Positions 5,385 through 5,551 of a stretch of DNA of 5,551 bases are shown here, piece by piece (within the stretch, counting starts at the first letter, position 1; every line of letters begins with the position of its first letter). A model generated the notes under the pieces. That model had not been told where the DNA came from, ran no database searches, and was given only the letters and a program-made list of their open reading frames with translations. The DNA comes from Syntrophomonadaceae bacterium (GTDB taxonomy: Bacteria; Bacillota; Dethiobacteria; DTU022), in assembly GCA_007119335.1 (NCBI GenBank), contig SKPU01000051.1, forward strand, positions 1 through 5,551, given 5' to 3'. The translations under genes and the position numbers were made by a program.

Positions 5385-5551
5385 CTACTAATAGTTTAAA
5401 ATAAAACAACTAACCATATGTCACCGATTCTGAAGCAGTACTTGATTCTACATTTTCGGCCATGATCCTGCTTTTACCTTTAGCTTAGCAACCGCTATAA
5501 GCCCTGCAAATAAGGGTTTTTGGGCCGGATGTCGGCTAAAATACGCCAAAG
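5385..5551 (-). other. Right-edge region, possible 3' end of an unidentified minus-strand gene
   Basis: The leftward terminator next to this stretch suggests a minus-strand gene end. Two minus-strand frames run in from the edge. One is open for 33 residues (5549 down to TAG at 5448-5450, containing QKPLFAGLIAVAKLKVKAG). The other is open for 18 residues (5551 down to TAG at 5495-5497, ending KNPYLQGL). I recognise neither and cannot choose between them from so little sequence. A 17-codon ATG ORF (5463-5410, minus) lacks a properly spaced SD. A long-leader or non-coding transcript is also possible. Confidence 0.25.

Noticed and set aside
5410..5463. 17-codon minus-strand ORF (MAENVESSTASESVTYG)
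   Set aside because: The only SD-like sequence (AGCAGGA) is 2 nt from the ATG, too close, and the peptide is too short to judge.

Overview
The window looks like chromosomal DNA of a low-to-mid GC, Gram-positive-type bacterium, most likely of the Clostridia. The basis is three lipobox signal peptides, purine-rich Shine-Dalgarno sites, a TTG start behind a strong SD, and AT-rich intergenic DNA. This placement is an inference; no marker gene is present. I see no rRNA, tRNA, CRISPR array, transposase or phage gene.

Left part (1-2007, minus strand): two tandem lipoprotein genes transcribed leftward. The first in transcription order (892-2007) encodes a 371-aa lipoprotein with one InlB-B-type/bacterial repeat, a short TPR-like helical stretch and an unrecognised C-terminal region. 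After an 83-nt gap with no visible terminator comes a second lipoprotein gene (808 to beyond position 1). It has the same kind of N-terminus (lipoprotein signal plus one InlB-B-type repeat) followed by a WD40/TolB-like (PD40) beta-propeller. Its frame is broken by one extra base in an A5 run (547-551 on the plus strand). On either side of the run the reading is otherwise continuous.

Centre (2008-3691): a 313-nt divergent intergenic region, with an 8-bp-stem dyad (2279-2296) just before the next gene, separates the minus-strand pair from a plus-strand gene (2321-3691). That gene encodes a 456-aa lipoprotein with an acidic linker and a PD40-type beta-propeller. Together the three genes form a small set of predicted extracytoplasmic, membrane-anchored proteins sharing two modules (InlB-B repeat and propeller). 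Shared function in envelope sensing or binding is a guess.

Right part (3692-5551): a long AT-rich non-coding stretch contains a perfect extended -10 promoter motif (3835-3843) and a TTGGCA-N6-TGCCAA dyad (4108-4125). It leads into a 247-aa nucleoside phosphorylase/nucleosidase-family gene (4185-4928). The C-terminal pattern of that protein recalls the hopanoid-associated phosphorylase HpnG, but no hopanoid gene is in view. From 4929 to the end no convincing gene is visible. A clear intrinsic terminator reading leftward (5358-5384) implies a minus-strand gene ending near or beyond the right edge.

I found no convincing evidence of a new multi-gene system. The most notable items are the shared-module lipoprotein cluster with its frameshift, the unknown C-terminal region of the 371-aa lipoprotein, and the regulatory-looking dyads before the two plus-strand genes.
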